A stretch of DNA of 64,000 nucleotides from Candidatus Helarchaeota archaeon. Lineage in GTDB: Archaea; Asgardarchaeota; Lokiarchaeia; Helarchaeales; HEL-GB-A. The notes beneath the pieces are model-generated. The model had not been told where the DNA came from. It did not search any database and saw only the letters and a program-made list of their open reading frames with translations. Position numbers and translations under genes: made by a program. Shown here one piece after another: positions 46,197 through 54,548 of the stretch (position 1 is the first letter of the stretch; every line of letters begins with the position of its first letter). Where the stretch lies: the NCBI GenBank assembly GCA_013375405.1, contig JABXJU010000001.1, positions 1 to 64,000 on the forward strand, in the 5' to 3' direction.

Positions 46197-46571
46197 CTAC
46201 CTAAATAATTCTGTTTTAAACCATTGTATTTTATCTTTTAATTCATTTAATTCCCCAAAATATAATGTAGTGGAAAGTCGTGATAGTTCATCAATTAACT
46301 CTTTCATTTTTATTTTATTCTTTTGATTTAGAACTGAAAAAACACATTGATCTAACATGAGAAGGCTATTTTTATAAAGAATATCATCTTCCTTATTTCC
46401 AAATCTAGAGCGTAAGGTCTGTCTCATTGACTGGAGATAACTAGATAAAACTTCCCTAAACTTCTGATCATTACCTTTTTTTATCTCAAATATCATTATT
46501 ATCAGAGACAGGATTCCTATAGCTTCTATTGCTTGGAAAATAACGTTTAATAATTCTAAGGACATGGACAC
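46197..46571 (-). CDS. Small membrane protein paired with the P-loop ATPase
   Basis: The 124-residue protein has one N-terminal membrane helix (AIEAIGILSLIIMIFEI), then about 90 helical cytoplasmic residues (FREVLSSYLQSMRQTLRSRF; LMLDQCVFSVLN). It is eight bases before the ATPase gene and likely co-transcribed, and may anchor that ATPase to the membrane. No recognised family. Confidence 0.6.
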   Translation of the reverse strand: MSMSLELLNVIFQAIEAIGILSLIIMIFEIKKGNDQKFREVLSSYLQSMRQTLRSRFGNKEDDILYKNSLLMLDQCVFSVLNQKNKIKMKELIDELSRLSTTLYFGELNELKDKIQWFKTELFR

Positions 46572-46743
46572 TCACCACTCAATTATAATAAATATTTATA
46601 CCCAATTAAAATTAACGAATAAAGGAAACTGATAACAAAAAAGTGAAATTAATAAGCAATTTAAATTTTTGTACTGGTATAGTTCCCAATTAACGGGGTT
46701 CAATTTAAGTTCAAAAGATTTCAACATTGATTGAGAGGCGCGA

Positions 46744-47673
46744 TTGAATATGAGCCACCAAATCCTAAAGGTTTTAATAGTGGGTTTAGATAATTCCGGG
46801 AAAACCTCAATAATTAACACATTAGAACAAAAATTTGCGAGTTATCATGCCTTAAAACCGACCGTAAGTTTCAATGTTAGGGATGAGTTTACAATTTTAG
46901 GACTTCCAATAAAAGTTTGGGATCTAGGGGGGCAGAAACAGTACCGCGATGAATATCTCACCAAAAAAGGTTTCATTTTTGGAGAAACCAACCTCCTCTT
47001 CTTTGTGGTAGATGTCCAAGATCCAAAACGATATTCCGAAGCAGTTGATTACTTTGAAAAAGCTATCAATCTTTTAGTAAAGCTAGGTTTTTCCCCAATT
47101 GTTATAGTTTTATTTCATAAAGTAGATCCAGAGATTAAAGATTCGAAAAGAATCCTTAAAGTTCTTCCAATATTGAAAGATTATTTTGATCGTCTTCCTA
47201 CTTCCTTAAAAATCGGATTTTTTGAAACGAGTATTTTCGATCGTGAAACTCTATCACGCGCTTTTATTGACGGAATTTTCAAAGCCATTCCAAAAACGGC
47301 TGTGATCCAAGAAGCATTGAATGATTTCATGAGAAATACGGATGCTGAGGCAGTAGTCCTTCTTGATGATAACGTGTTAATACTAGGTGAGGCGTATAAA
47401 GACGAGACATCTAGAACTCTTTGTCAAATTAGCGGTCCATTTCTATCAAATATGACCGAAAAGTTATTAAAATACAACCTGAGCGTACCTCAGGTATTGG
47501 AAGCTCAAATGGAAGATGGCTGGCTGTTTCAAAAACCCCTCCAAGTTGGAGACACTCGATTCTATATAGTTTTCTTTACAAAACAAAAATTTCTAGATAA
47601 GATTAATAAATATTTACCGAGATTGGCTGAAGACTTATCCAATTTAATTAAATATGTGGTATCGCCAGACTAA
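46744..47673 (+). CDS. Rag/Gtr-like GTPase with C-terminal roadblock-like domain
   Basis: The 309-residue protein has an Arf/Rag-type G domain: GLDNSGKTS (14-22), WDLGGQ (59-64), HKVD (125-128) in place of NKxD, and ETSIFD (161-166). HKxD and TSI-[WF]-D are hallmarks of eukaryotic RagA/Gtr1. The G domain is followed by IPK and a C-terminal alpha/beta domain (about 188-300: ALNDFMRNTDAEAVVLLD; FYIVFFTK), placed as the roadblock domain is in Rag GTPases. There is no lipidation motif. Starts are TTG 46744 (better spaced from AGAGG) or ATG 46750. It is divergent from the ATPase pair. Rag proteins control mTORC1 in eukaryotes; the archaeal role is unknown. Confidence 0.88.
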   Translation: MNMSHQILKVLIVGLDNSGKTSIINTLEQKFASYHALKPTVSFNVRDEFTILGLPIKVWDLGGQKQYRDEYLTKKGFIFGETNLLFFVVDVQDPKRYSEAVDYFEKAINLLVKLGFSPIVIVLFHKVDPEIKDSKRILKVLPILKDYFDRLPTSLKIGFFETSIFDRETLSRAFIDGIFKAIPKTAVIQEALNDFMRNTDAEAVVLLDDNVLILGEAYKDETSRTLCQISGPFLSNMTEKLLKYNLSVPQVLEAQMEDGWLFQKPLQVGDTRFYIVFFTKQKFLDKINKYLPRLAEDLSNLIKYVVSPD

Positions 47674-47731
47674 CTTTTAATGGACAAATTTTTATGCATA
47701 ATCACTATAATGTTTTCGGAGTTGAATTCGG

Positions 47732-48451
47732 ATGATTCCTTATTCGGGTATGACTAAAGTCGAAGATGGTTTACATAAATATGAATTACGACTTCTCACT
47801 TACAAATCGGAATTATTTTATGATTTAAATAAATGTATTGGCTGTCTCTTTTGCATTCAGACTTGTCCGAAGGAAGCGATAACGCGGACCGTTGAGAAAG
47901 GAGTAGCCTATAATGTAGTTGATATGGAAAAATGTGCGATGTGCGGAATTTGTGATTATATCTGCCCCTCAGGCGCATTTCAGTTCTTCATCGAAGGGAC
48001 TCGGAAAATATTATTAGTAGATAACAAATCCTTGCCAAAACTTGTTGTCACCGAAATAAGCGGAAAAAATCAACAATTAAGAAAATTTATTGAAGGCAGG
48101 CTCCAAATCGATATGACACAATGGACTGCAGACTGCAAATCGTGTGCAGACGTCTGTCCCTCCGGATGTTTAACGATAAATGAAAAGAACCAACTTGAAG
48201 TTAATGAAGAGAAGTGTATTTACTGCGGAAGTTGCGAAAGAGAATGTATGAACCTCGGAAAGGAAGGCTTAATTAAAGTCATTCGCAAACGCCTTTTATA
48301 TGAGGGTAAAATTGATGAATTCTCTACCCCTTGGAATGATATAGTGACAAAATTAATTTCTTTTGAAGTAATGGCTAAGGAATTAAAAGGTAAAGCGACT
48401 GAGGAGGCCGCTGAAAGAGTAAAAACTCAGCTTAAACATCTTTTAAAATAG
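47732..48451 (+). CDS. Polyferredoxin-like 4Fe-4S protein
   Basis: The 239-residue protein has four cysteine clusters: CIGCLFCIQTCPKEA, CAMCGICDYICPSGA, a variant CKSCADVCPSGC and CIYCGSCERECMN. A linker (about residues 85-135) separates two halves, as in FwdF-like polyferredoxins, and the C-terminal 50 residues are helical. It precedes the CoA-transferase gene by 44 nt in the same direction. It likely moves low-potential electrons, but its partner is not visible. Confidence 0.8.
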   Translation: MIPYSGMTKVEDGLHKYELRLLTYKSELFYDLNKCIGCLFCIQTCPKEAITRTVEKGVAYNVVDMEKCAMCGICDYICPSGAFQFFIEGTRKILLVDNKSLPKLVVTEISGKNQQLRKFIEGRLQIDMTQWTADCKSCADVCPSGCLTINEKNQLEVNEEKCIYCGSCERECMNLGKEGLIKVIRKRLLYEGKIDEFSTPWNDIVTKLISFEVMAKELKGKATEEAAERVKTQLKHLLK

Positions 48452-48495
48452 TTTCACATTTTAGTCGTATTATAATTTAGTTCTGAGTGATTTAA

Positions 48496-49674
48496 ATGCC
48501 AAGAACATTAGAAGGAGTGCGGATCTTAGATTTATCGCAATTTATCTCAGGCCCATGGGGAAGTAAATTCCTCGCCGATCAAGGGGCAGAAGTCATTAAG
48601 GTGGAACCCCCTGGTTTTGGTGAAGCAATGCGGATGTTCATATTTTTTGATAAACAGATAGCCCCGCTTTTTACCATTGTAAATCGGAATAAAAAATCAA
48701 TAACCTTAAACCTAAGAACGTCTGAAGGACAGGAAATATTAAAAGATCTGGTTAAGTCTGTTGACGTCCTATTAGAGAACTTCACACCGGGGATTATGGA
48801 AAAATGGGGTATAGGATATAAAACCCTAAAGGAAATCAATCCCCGCCTTATTTATGCAGCTATTTCAGGCTTTGGACAGACAGGTTCTCTAAGAAATAGA
48901 ACAGCTTTTGATATAATAGCGCAAGCGACCTCAGGAGTCATTAATGCGATGCAATTGGATGGGCCCCCTGGAATTCCACTTGCCGACTATTCCGCAGGAC
49001 ATTTGATTGCATTAGGCATTGTTGAAGCGCTTTATTGGCGCGAAAAGTCAGGTAAAGGACAACTTATTGATTTGTCTATGCAAGATATGATGTATGCTGT
49101 GAATATTAGAGCTCAGGCACGTGAATTCATTGATAAGGCCAAAGAACGAGAATTAATGGCATCAAGATGGCTTCCCACTTATAACCAGTACCCAACTAAA
49201 GATGGGTTCCGCGTCGCGATTGTAAGTATTACTGAAAAGCAATTTAAAAGATTAATGAATATTATTGGCCGTCCTGAGTTGACGCGAGATCGCCGACTAA
49301 AAAATCCAGTGAAAAGAATTGACAATATTGAGTTCTTAGATGAAGTGATGGAAACATGGACAAAAACAAAGACCCGCGAGCAAATTATTCAATTATTAGA
49401 AGAAAATCGGATTCCTTGTGGTCCTGTATTAACAATTGAAGAAGTTCATGACCTTCCACAGCTGGAATCTCGCGGAATGTACATCCGAAATTTTAAATTC
49501 GAAGGCGTCGAGAAAGCTACGATTCCTGGGCCGGTTCTCAAATTCTCAGAAACCCCTGGAACTATTGAAACCAAAGGACCTGATTTAGGGCAACATAACA
49601 AAGAAATTTATGAAGATTTACTTGGTATATCTTCTGAAAAACTCGAAGAATTAAAGAAAAAAGGAATTATTTAA
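48496..49674 (+). CDS. Family III CoA transferase (CaiB/BaiF)
   Basis: The 392-residue protein has GPWGSKFLADQGAEVIKVEPPG, KKSITLNLRTSEGQ, the catalytic aspartate in RTAFDIIAQATSGVI and GKGQLIDLSMQDMM. It resembles formyl-CoA or carnitine-type CoA transferases more than the racemase-like copy at 37838. It would move CoA from one acid to another. The MFS gene starts 19 nt later, which suggests uptake of the acid that is then activated. The acid is not identified. Confidence 0.87.
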   Translation: MPRTLEGVRILDLSQFISGPWGSKFLADQGAEVIKVEPPGFGEAMRMFIFFDKQIAPLFTIVNRNKKSITLNLRTSEGQEILKDLVKSVDVLLENFTPGIMEKWGIGYKTLKEINPRLIYAAISGFGQTGSLRNRTAFDIIAQATSGVINAMQLDGPPGIPLADYSAGHLIALGIVEALYWREKSGKGQLIDLSMQDMMYAVNIRAQAREFIDKAKERELMASRWLPTYNQYPTKDGFRVAIVSITEKQFKRLMNIIGRPELTRDRRLKNPVKRIDNIEFLDEVMETWTKTKTREQIIQLLEENRIPCGPVLTIEEVHDLPQLESRGMYIRNFKFEGVEKATIPGPVLKFSETPGTIETKGPDLGQHNKEIYEDLLGISSEKLEELKKKGII

Positions 49675-49693
49675 AATGAAATAAAGTGAAAAA

Positions 49694-50950
49694 ATGAAAA
49701 AAGAGCATTCCTTTAATGTCATAATTTTATTAGTTTTTTTCTCATCAGCCCTAATCGGTACCTTATTGCCCATGGCACAAGATTTAGCGACTAATCCACT
49801 AATACAAGTAACTCAAGCCCAAGTAGAACTCATTTCGTCCCTCTTCTTAATTGTTGGTGCTTGTTGCTCACTAATTTGGGCGATTTTAGCTACTAGATTT
49901 TCCCGCAAAAAATTATTATTATTTGCAACCTTAGAATGGTCAATTTGCGCTTCGTTAACAGGTTTAGCAACAGACTTTCTCTCTCTACTTGCCTTTCAAC
50001 TTCTCACTGCAATCGGGTTTGGTGCAGTTATCCCTATAACATTCTCTCTAATTGTTGATTTAAAGAAATCTGAAGAAAGGGGCTTTGCTTTTGGTTGGAA
50101 AGAAACCAATTATGTTCTAGGTATTGGATTTGCTCAAATTCTTTCTGGATTTTTAATCGAACATTATCCATGGTATGTCCCCTTCATCGTGATTTCAATA
50201 GGCGGCTTCGTTTGTACATTTTTATTATTCTCGATGACACCACCTGAAAGGGGCGAAATGGATAATATAAATGATAGCTCCGATATAAGCGCCACTTGGA
50301 TAAGGAGAGAAGATTTTAAGGAATTAGCTAAAAATAAATCTAATATCTTAATATTACTTTTTAATTTTGCGTTATTTATTGGGCTTGGTGCAATTTCTAT
50401 CAATTTGTCACTAATGTTAAGCAATCCTTCCGATCATGGTTTTCCTATTGAAACTGCAACCATTTTTCTTGTAATTATATACATCGGCCAAATACCCAGT
50501 GGAGCACTTCTTGGAAAATTTAGTGATAAAAAATATAAAAACAATGTAAATGGCCGAATTAAAGTTGTTATAATGTGTCTTATGCTTGGGGCTACGCTCT
50601 ATATTATTGGATTTTCAATGGCTTTTACTTTTACAGCACCACAAGGTATTATTGCATTATTTCTTCTTATTACATCAGTAGGTGCCTTCTTTTTTGGTGG
50701 TATTGATCCACTCCTTCAAGCAACTTTAGGTGAAATCAATACTCCCCAAACTCGATCGACAATTTATTCACTTAACTACTTAACTTATAGCTTTGGTAGA
50801 AGCATAAGCCTTTTAATTCTGACGGGCTTCCTCCTAAATTTTGGCTTTTTTAGAGTTGGATTTATTATCTTATCGATTATTTGCTTATGCTGCATATTGT
50901 TTTTAATTCCTTTATTGAAAACCTTACATGAGGAATCTCCAAAAAATTAA
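49694..50950 (+). CDS. Major facilitator superfamily transporter
   Basis: The 418-residue protein has about 12 hydrophobic segments. A cytoplasmic loop after helix 2 (ATRFSRKKLLLFA) carries the MFS motif A-like D/R pattern, repeated after helix 8 (GKFSDKKYKNNVNGR). The central loop is charged (PPERGEMDNINDSSD). Substrate is unknown; the preceding CoA-transferase gene hints at an organic acid. Confidence 0.88.
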   Translation: MKKEHSFNVIILLVFFSSALIGTLLPMAQDLATNPLIQVTQAQVELISSLFLIVGACCSLIWAILATRFSRKKLLLFATLEWSICASLTGLATDFLSLLAFQLLTAIGFGAVIPITFSLIVDLKKSEERGFAFGWKETNYVLGIGFAQILSGFLIEHYPWYVPFIVISIGGFVCTFLLFSMTPPERGEMDNINDSSDISATWIRREDFKELAKNKSNILILLFNFALFIGLGAISINLSLMLSNPSDHGFPIETATIFLVIIYIGQIPSGALLGKFSDKKYKNNVNGRIKVVIMCLMLGATLYIIGFSMAFTFTAPQGIIALFLLITSVGAFFFGGIDPLLQATLGEINTPQTRSTIYSLNYLTYSFGRSISLLILTGFLLNFGFFRVGFIILSIICLCCILFLIPLLKTLHEESPKN

Positions 50951-51060
50951 TTTTTGACTATATAGGAGAAAAACAAAATGAAATTGCAAGGGAAATAATA
51001 AAATAAATGAACAAGACTTGAGATATCTGAATAAAAACTCAAAGAATTTGGGAATGGACT

Positions 51061-51762
51061 ATGAAGATAAGAGAAGATCGTTGTGTAGGATGTGGGCAAT
51101 GTGTCACTGTATGTCCTGTCCAAGCAATTAGTATAGTTGATGAAAAAGCTGTCATAAACATAGATCTTTGTGTTGAATGCTCCACGTGCCAGAGATCTGC
51201 GGATTGTCCAGTCAACGCAATTAAGTTTAAGCGCTTAAAATGGCCACGATTAGTCCGAAACCCCTTTAGTGATGTAATTGCCACTCACAAATTGACAGGG
51301 ATTCCTGGGCGGGGCACAGAAGAAATGAAGATCAATGACATTACCAATCGATTCGGCTCGAATGAAATTGGCATCTCGATTGAAGTTGGGCGCCCCGGAG
51401 TAGGGACCCGATTGGAAAATGTCGAATTATTCACAATTAAATTGTCAAAAATTGGCGTGGATTATGAACCGAACAGTCCAGTTAGCGCCCTTTTCGTTGA
51501 TAATCAAGGCCACATTAAGGAGGAAATAAAGGACGAGAGGGTTCTTTCTGCCATAATAGAGTTCAAAGTGCCAACAGAGAAGGCACCTTTCGTTTTACAA
51601 GTGATTAAAGAAGTGGAAAAGAAAATCGACACGGTTTTCTCTGTTGGGATTGTATCACGCGTGATGGAGGATGGGACAATTCCTGCAATGGACTTGTTAA
51701 CTCAGAACGGATTCTCAGTAAGACCCAATGCAAAAGTAAATCTGGGCTTAGGGCGGAGGTGA
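51061..51762 (+). CDS. Ferredoxin-domain fusion protein
   Basis: The 233-residue protein begins with a two-cluster ferredoxin (CVGCGQCVTVCPVQA; CVECSTCQRSADCPVNA). A 170-residue alpha/beta domain follows (DITNRFGSNEIGISIEVGRPG; APFVLQVIKEVEKKIDTVF). The second domain was not recognised. It is followed 7 nt later by the Cys-rich 198-residue gene, so the two probably work together, within the co-directional run from 47732. Confidence 0.75.
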   Translation: MKIREDRCVGCGQCVTVCPVQAISIVDEKAVINIDLCVECSTCQRSADCPVNAIKFKRLKWPRLVRNPFSDVIATHKLTGIPGRGTEEMKINDITNRFGSNEIGISIEVGRPGVGTRLENVELFTIKLSKIGVDYEPNSPVSALFVDNQGHIKEEIKDERVLSAIIEFKVPTEKAPFVLQVIKEVEKKIDTVFSVGIVSRVMEDGTIPAMDLLTQNGFSVRPNAKVNLGLGRR

Positions 51763-51769
51763 GAAGCGT

Positions 51770-52366
51770 TTGACCCATTCTTTGCATCGAAAAGGAAAGG
51801 AAGACGATTTAAAGTCCGATTACGTGATTCTAGCTATGCGGGCAGCTGGGATTCATGATAAAACTCCCGAAGTAAAACAAATAGCGAGGCAAAAACTACT
51901 ACGAATTGGAGAAATAATGGACCAGCATGAGCCTACAAATATTATGATGGACCGCCTCCGACGATTTTCTCCTGCTATTACAGCCTCCTTTGATAACATT
52001 AAATCCGTGAAACAAATTTTACAGGTCCTTAAACAAGAAGATTTGGGCATCTCTATCGTGGTAAGCGGTTTAATTTCTGAAATTCAAAAAGTAGTTAAAG
52101 ATGTGGGTCTTCAAATGCATACCGTTCATCTCTCCTTGGGGGTTTTTGGAAAAAAAGAGCTGCTACCGTCTGAGGAAATTCTGGAACTCACCACTATGTG
52201 CGGACACCATTGTGTCTCCTCTCAATCAGTCACTCACTATGTGGAGCAGATCAAAAAGAATAAAATCAGTCTTGACGCCGCTGCACAAGAGCTAGCAAAA
52301 CCCTGTGTCTGTGGTATCGTAAATCCTACGAGAGTTCATCGAATTCTTAACGAATTACTTACATGA
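51770..52366 (+). CDS. Cysteine-motif protein, partner of the ferredoxin fusion
   Basis: The 198-residue, mostly helical protein starts at TTG 51770 behind GGCGGAGG. It ends in a conserved-looking cysteine/histidine region (ELTTMCGHHCVSSQ; KPCVCGIVNPTRVHRIL) that could bind a metal or Fe-S cluster. The middle contains IVVSGLISEIQKVVKDVG. It was not assigned to a family. Tight linkage to the ferredoxin fusion suggests a shared redox role. Confidence 0.65.
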   Translation: MTHSLHRKGKEDDLKSDYVILAMRAAGIHDKTPEVKQIARQKLLRIGEIMDQHEPTNIMMDRLRRFSPAITASFDNIKSVKQILQVLKQEDLGISIVVSGLISEIQKVVKDVGLQMHTVHLSLGVFGKKELLPSEEILELTTMCGHHCVSSQSVTHYVEQIKKNKISLDAAAQELAKPCVCGIVNPTRVHRILNELLT

Positions 52367-52425
52367 ATGCCCTCCAAAAGACTTATAGTCCTAATTAATC
52401 TCTGTAAAAATAAGAGGTTTTTATA

Positions 52426-52677
52426 TTGAAAATAAAAGGGCTCGTAATAATAAATCCAAAAAATAGGAAAAAAGCAGAATATAAAGGGGAGTTAGATGAT
52501 ATGGGTATGAACTTAACAATTCCCCAAGATATATTAAATGAATTAGGCTTAAAATCCCGCGATTCTGTGATGATTGAATTTAAGGGAAGAAGAGTATCGA
52601 CTAATATTGGCCGAGATGGATTTGTCGGACTTACTCGACCTGAAATAAATAAATTAGGATATTTAGAGGGTAAATAA
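52426..52677 (+). CDS. Small AbrB-like protein
   Basis: The 83-residue frame opens at TTG 52426, after AAGAGG. The segment LTIPQDILNELGLKSRDSVMIEF resembles the swapped-hairpin DNA-binding fold of SpoVT/AbrB proteins (P-x-x-I-x-x-x-L-G-x-x-x-G/D). Such proteins are DNA-binding regulators or antitoxins. The match is short, and no toxin gene is beside it. Confidence 0.5.
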   Translation: MKIKGLVIINPKNRKKAEYKGELDDMGMNLTIPQDILNELGLKSRDSVMIEFKGRRVSTNIGRDGFVGLTRPEINKLGYLEGK

Positions 52678-52723
52678 ACTTATTATTCCGGTTTAAAAAG
52701 TTAGTGCGATTCAGAATTTATTC

Positions 52724-53407
52724 CTATTTACTTTTATCTTTTTTCTGCTTTGCCTTCCAACGTTTTAATGCGCGCTTTTCAAGCAATTCTGAATAGAGGG
52801 GCCATTTATCAGGACTACCTGGTTGTTTTCTTGTTATTTGAAACTTACATGTTTTAGATCCGGCGGGTATAGTGCTTAAGAATTCAATATTGAAACCGAC
52901 CGATGGATGTAGCTCTCGCACCCGATCTAATATCCCCTGAACTAAATAGCGTTGAATTCTGCAATCGAACGCCTTGTACACATCTTCGAGCGGACACCAT
53001 AAAATATCAAATTCGCATTTATCATCATCAATGATATGGGGATCCTCAACAGATGTCCAACTGACGGTATTAATTTTTGTTGCAATGAAACTAACTAACT
53101 CAATATCGGGAATATCAGGAGGAACCTCAATTCCAACAAACATTTCATCTGCCATATCCCGTCCGATTTTTATCAAAGCCTCATTACAAACCTTCTGCCC
53201 TTCTGGTCCAAAATTTTCTTCTACATCCTCCAACATTTGAAGTACTGCCTTTGCCATAAAAATACTAAACTGAAAGAACGTCGCTGGATCAAAATCTGGG
53301 CGGGTGAGAACCTCTTTCCTAAAACGATCTGTTGCCTCTTTGTAAGGTTCTTTGAATTTATCTTTTATTTTTTTCCAGTTTTCCTCCTTACGATCTGCAT
53401 TTTTCAT
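52724..53407 (-). CDS. L-2-amino-thiazoline-4-carboxylic acid hydrolase-like protein
   Basis: The 227-residue protein has a helical N-terminus and the family-like tail CEFDILWCPLEDVYKAFDC, then GFNIEFLSTIPAGSKTCKF. The order C-x6-C-P-x(n)-C-x(n)-F-x-x-x-L-x-x-G-x-x-x-C resembles ATC-hydrolase-family proteins, many of which bind ligands or act as regulators in anaerobes. The real substrate is unknown. The start is ATG 53407. Confidence 0.6.
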   Translation of the reverse strand: MKNADRKEENWKKIKDKFKEPYKEATDRFRKEVLTRPDFDPATFFQFSIFMAKAVLQMLEDVEENFGPEGQKVCNEALIKIGRDMADEMFVGIEVPPDIPDIELVSFIATKINTVSWTSVEDPHIIDDDKCEFDILWCPLEDVYKAFDCRIQRYLVQGILDRVRELHPSVGFNIEFLSTIPAGSKTCKFQITRKQPGSPDKWPLYSELLEKRALKRWKAKQKKDKSK

Positions 53408-53857
53408 TATTCCTCGAATAATAACACCACCATGTCCTTAAACTAAATAATAAACTAGCAAGAATTTAACTCATAAATTACTTTCCTCTAAATAAAATGA
53501 AATTTTTTTGATTGTTTTATATTTATTTTGGTCGTCATAAAGTCCTCTTAAAAAATAAAATGAGATACATACGAATCCAGTAATTAGAGCGGCCTTGTGA
53601 AAATAAACTTAGATTCATTTAATTTCCAAATTAATTTCTGGATTATTTTACAAGTAAATTGAGAGATTGACGATTATCACAATCCAAGATTATTTGTCGG
53701 AAGAGGTTAGAAAACAAAACTTTTTTAAATATGATTTTATAAGGAACTTTTAGATAATCATCTATTTCACCGCAATGCGCAGATGAAGCGATATGAATCC
53801 AACCGTAATTAAATCTAAAATAAAAGAAATAACAAAATCTTGAAGGAATAGGTAGAG
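53408..53857. other. 450-bp AT-rich intergenic region
   Basis: The region is very AT-rich, between divergent genes. A minus frame of 85 residues (53643-53900) runs into the glutaminase gene and has no family features, so it is not accepted. TTATATTT (53518) and similar tracts may serve as promoter elements. Nothing else was seen. Confidence 0.55.
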
Positions 53858-54535
53858 TTGTGCGGAATTGCAGGTATAATATCAAAGTCAGATTCTTCAA
53901 ATATAATTCCTAATTTATTATCAATACTATCAAATCTCATCGCTCGAGGAAAGGATGGAACGGGGATAGGATACTTTAATCGCAATGGGCGGATCGTGAT
54001 TCATAAAAAGGAAATATCCGCACCTTATTTTTCTGAAAATTTTAAAGGAGAAATTGTTGATTGTAATATAGCAATCGGGCATGTCCGCCTACCGACCATA
54101 GGAGCCATTTCAGAATTTAATAGCCACCCTATAATGGATAGTTATGGAAATATTGCGGTAGTTCATAATGGGACTATTAGAAATTCACATTATTTAAAGA
54201 AAGAATTGAGAGAAGATGGGCATTTCTTCAAAGGGACTGTTGATTCTGAAGTTATCCCTCATCTAATAGAAAAATACTACTATAAATTTAATGATCTTGA
54301 AAAATCCATCCAAAAAACAATAGAATGTCTAGAGGGTTATTACACCTTTTCTGTCATTTCAAATTTTGAGCCAGATAAGGTATATCTCTATCGACATCAT
54401 TTTCCATTAGTATTAGTGAAAGATGAAGGGAAAACTTATTTTAGTTCAGAAAGAAAACCGCTCTCACAATTTCTGAAAAAACGTTTCAGGGCAAGGCATC
54501 TAAAAAAGGATGAATTGGTTATTCTTGAACGATGA
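53858..54535 (+). CDS. Stand-alone class II glutamine amidotransferase (Ntn glutaminase)
   Basis: The 225-residue protein begins M-CGIAGIIS, so Cys2 becomes the N-terminal nucleophile. It carries IARGKDGTGIGYF, AIGHVRLPTIGAISEFNSHP and VVHNGTIRNS with the residues that bind glutamine in GlmS/PurF. It is close to the length of a bare glutaminase domain, with no synthase or phosphoribosyl domain attached, so it must donate ammonia to a partner. It starts at TTG 53858. The gene end faces a GCS2-like ligase 13 nt away, the best candidate acceptor. Confidence 0.87.
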   Translation: MCGIAGIISKSDSSNIIPNLLSILSNLIARGKDGTGIGYFNRNGRIVIHKKEISAPYFSENFKGEIVDCNIAIGHVRLPTIGAISEFNSHPIMDSYGNIAVVHNGTIRNSHYLKKELREDGHFFKGTVDSEVIPHLIEKYYYKFNDLEKSIQKTIECLEGYYTFSVISNFEPDKVYLYRHHFPLVLVKDEGKTYFSSERKPLSQFLKKRFRARHLKKDELVILER

Positions 54536-54548
54536 GCGGGAAATTTTT

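Noticed and set aside
53643..53900. 85-residue minus-strand frame in the 53.4-53.9 kb gap
   Set aside because: It runs into the start of the glutaminase gene on the other strand and has no recognisable domain.
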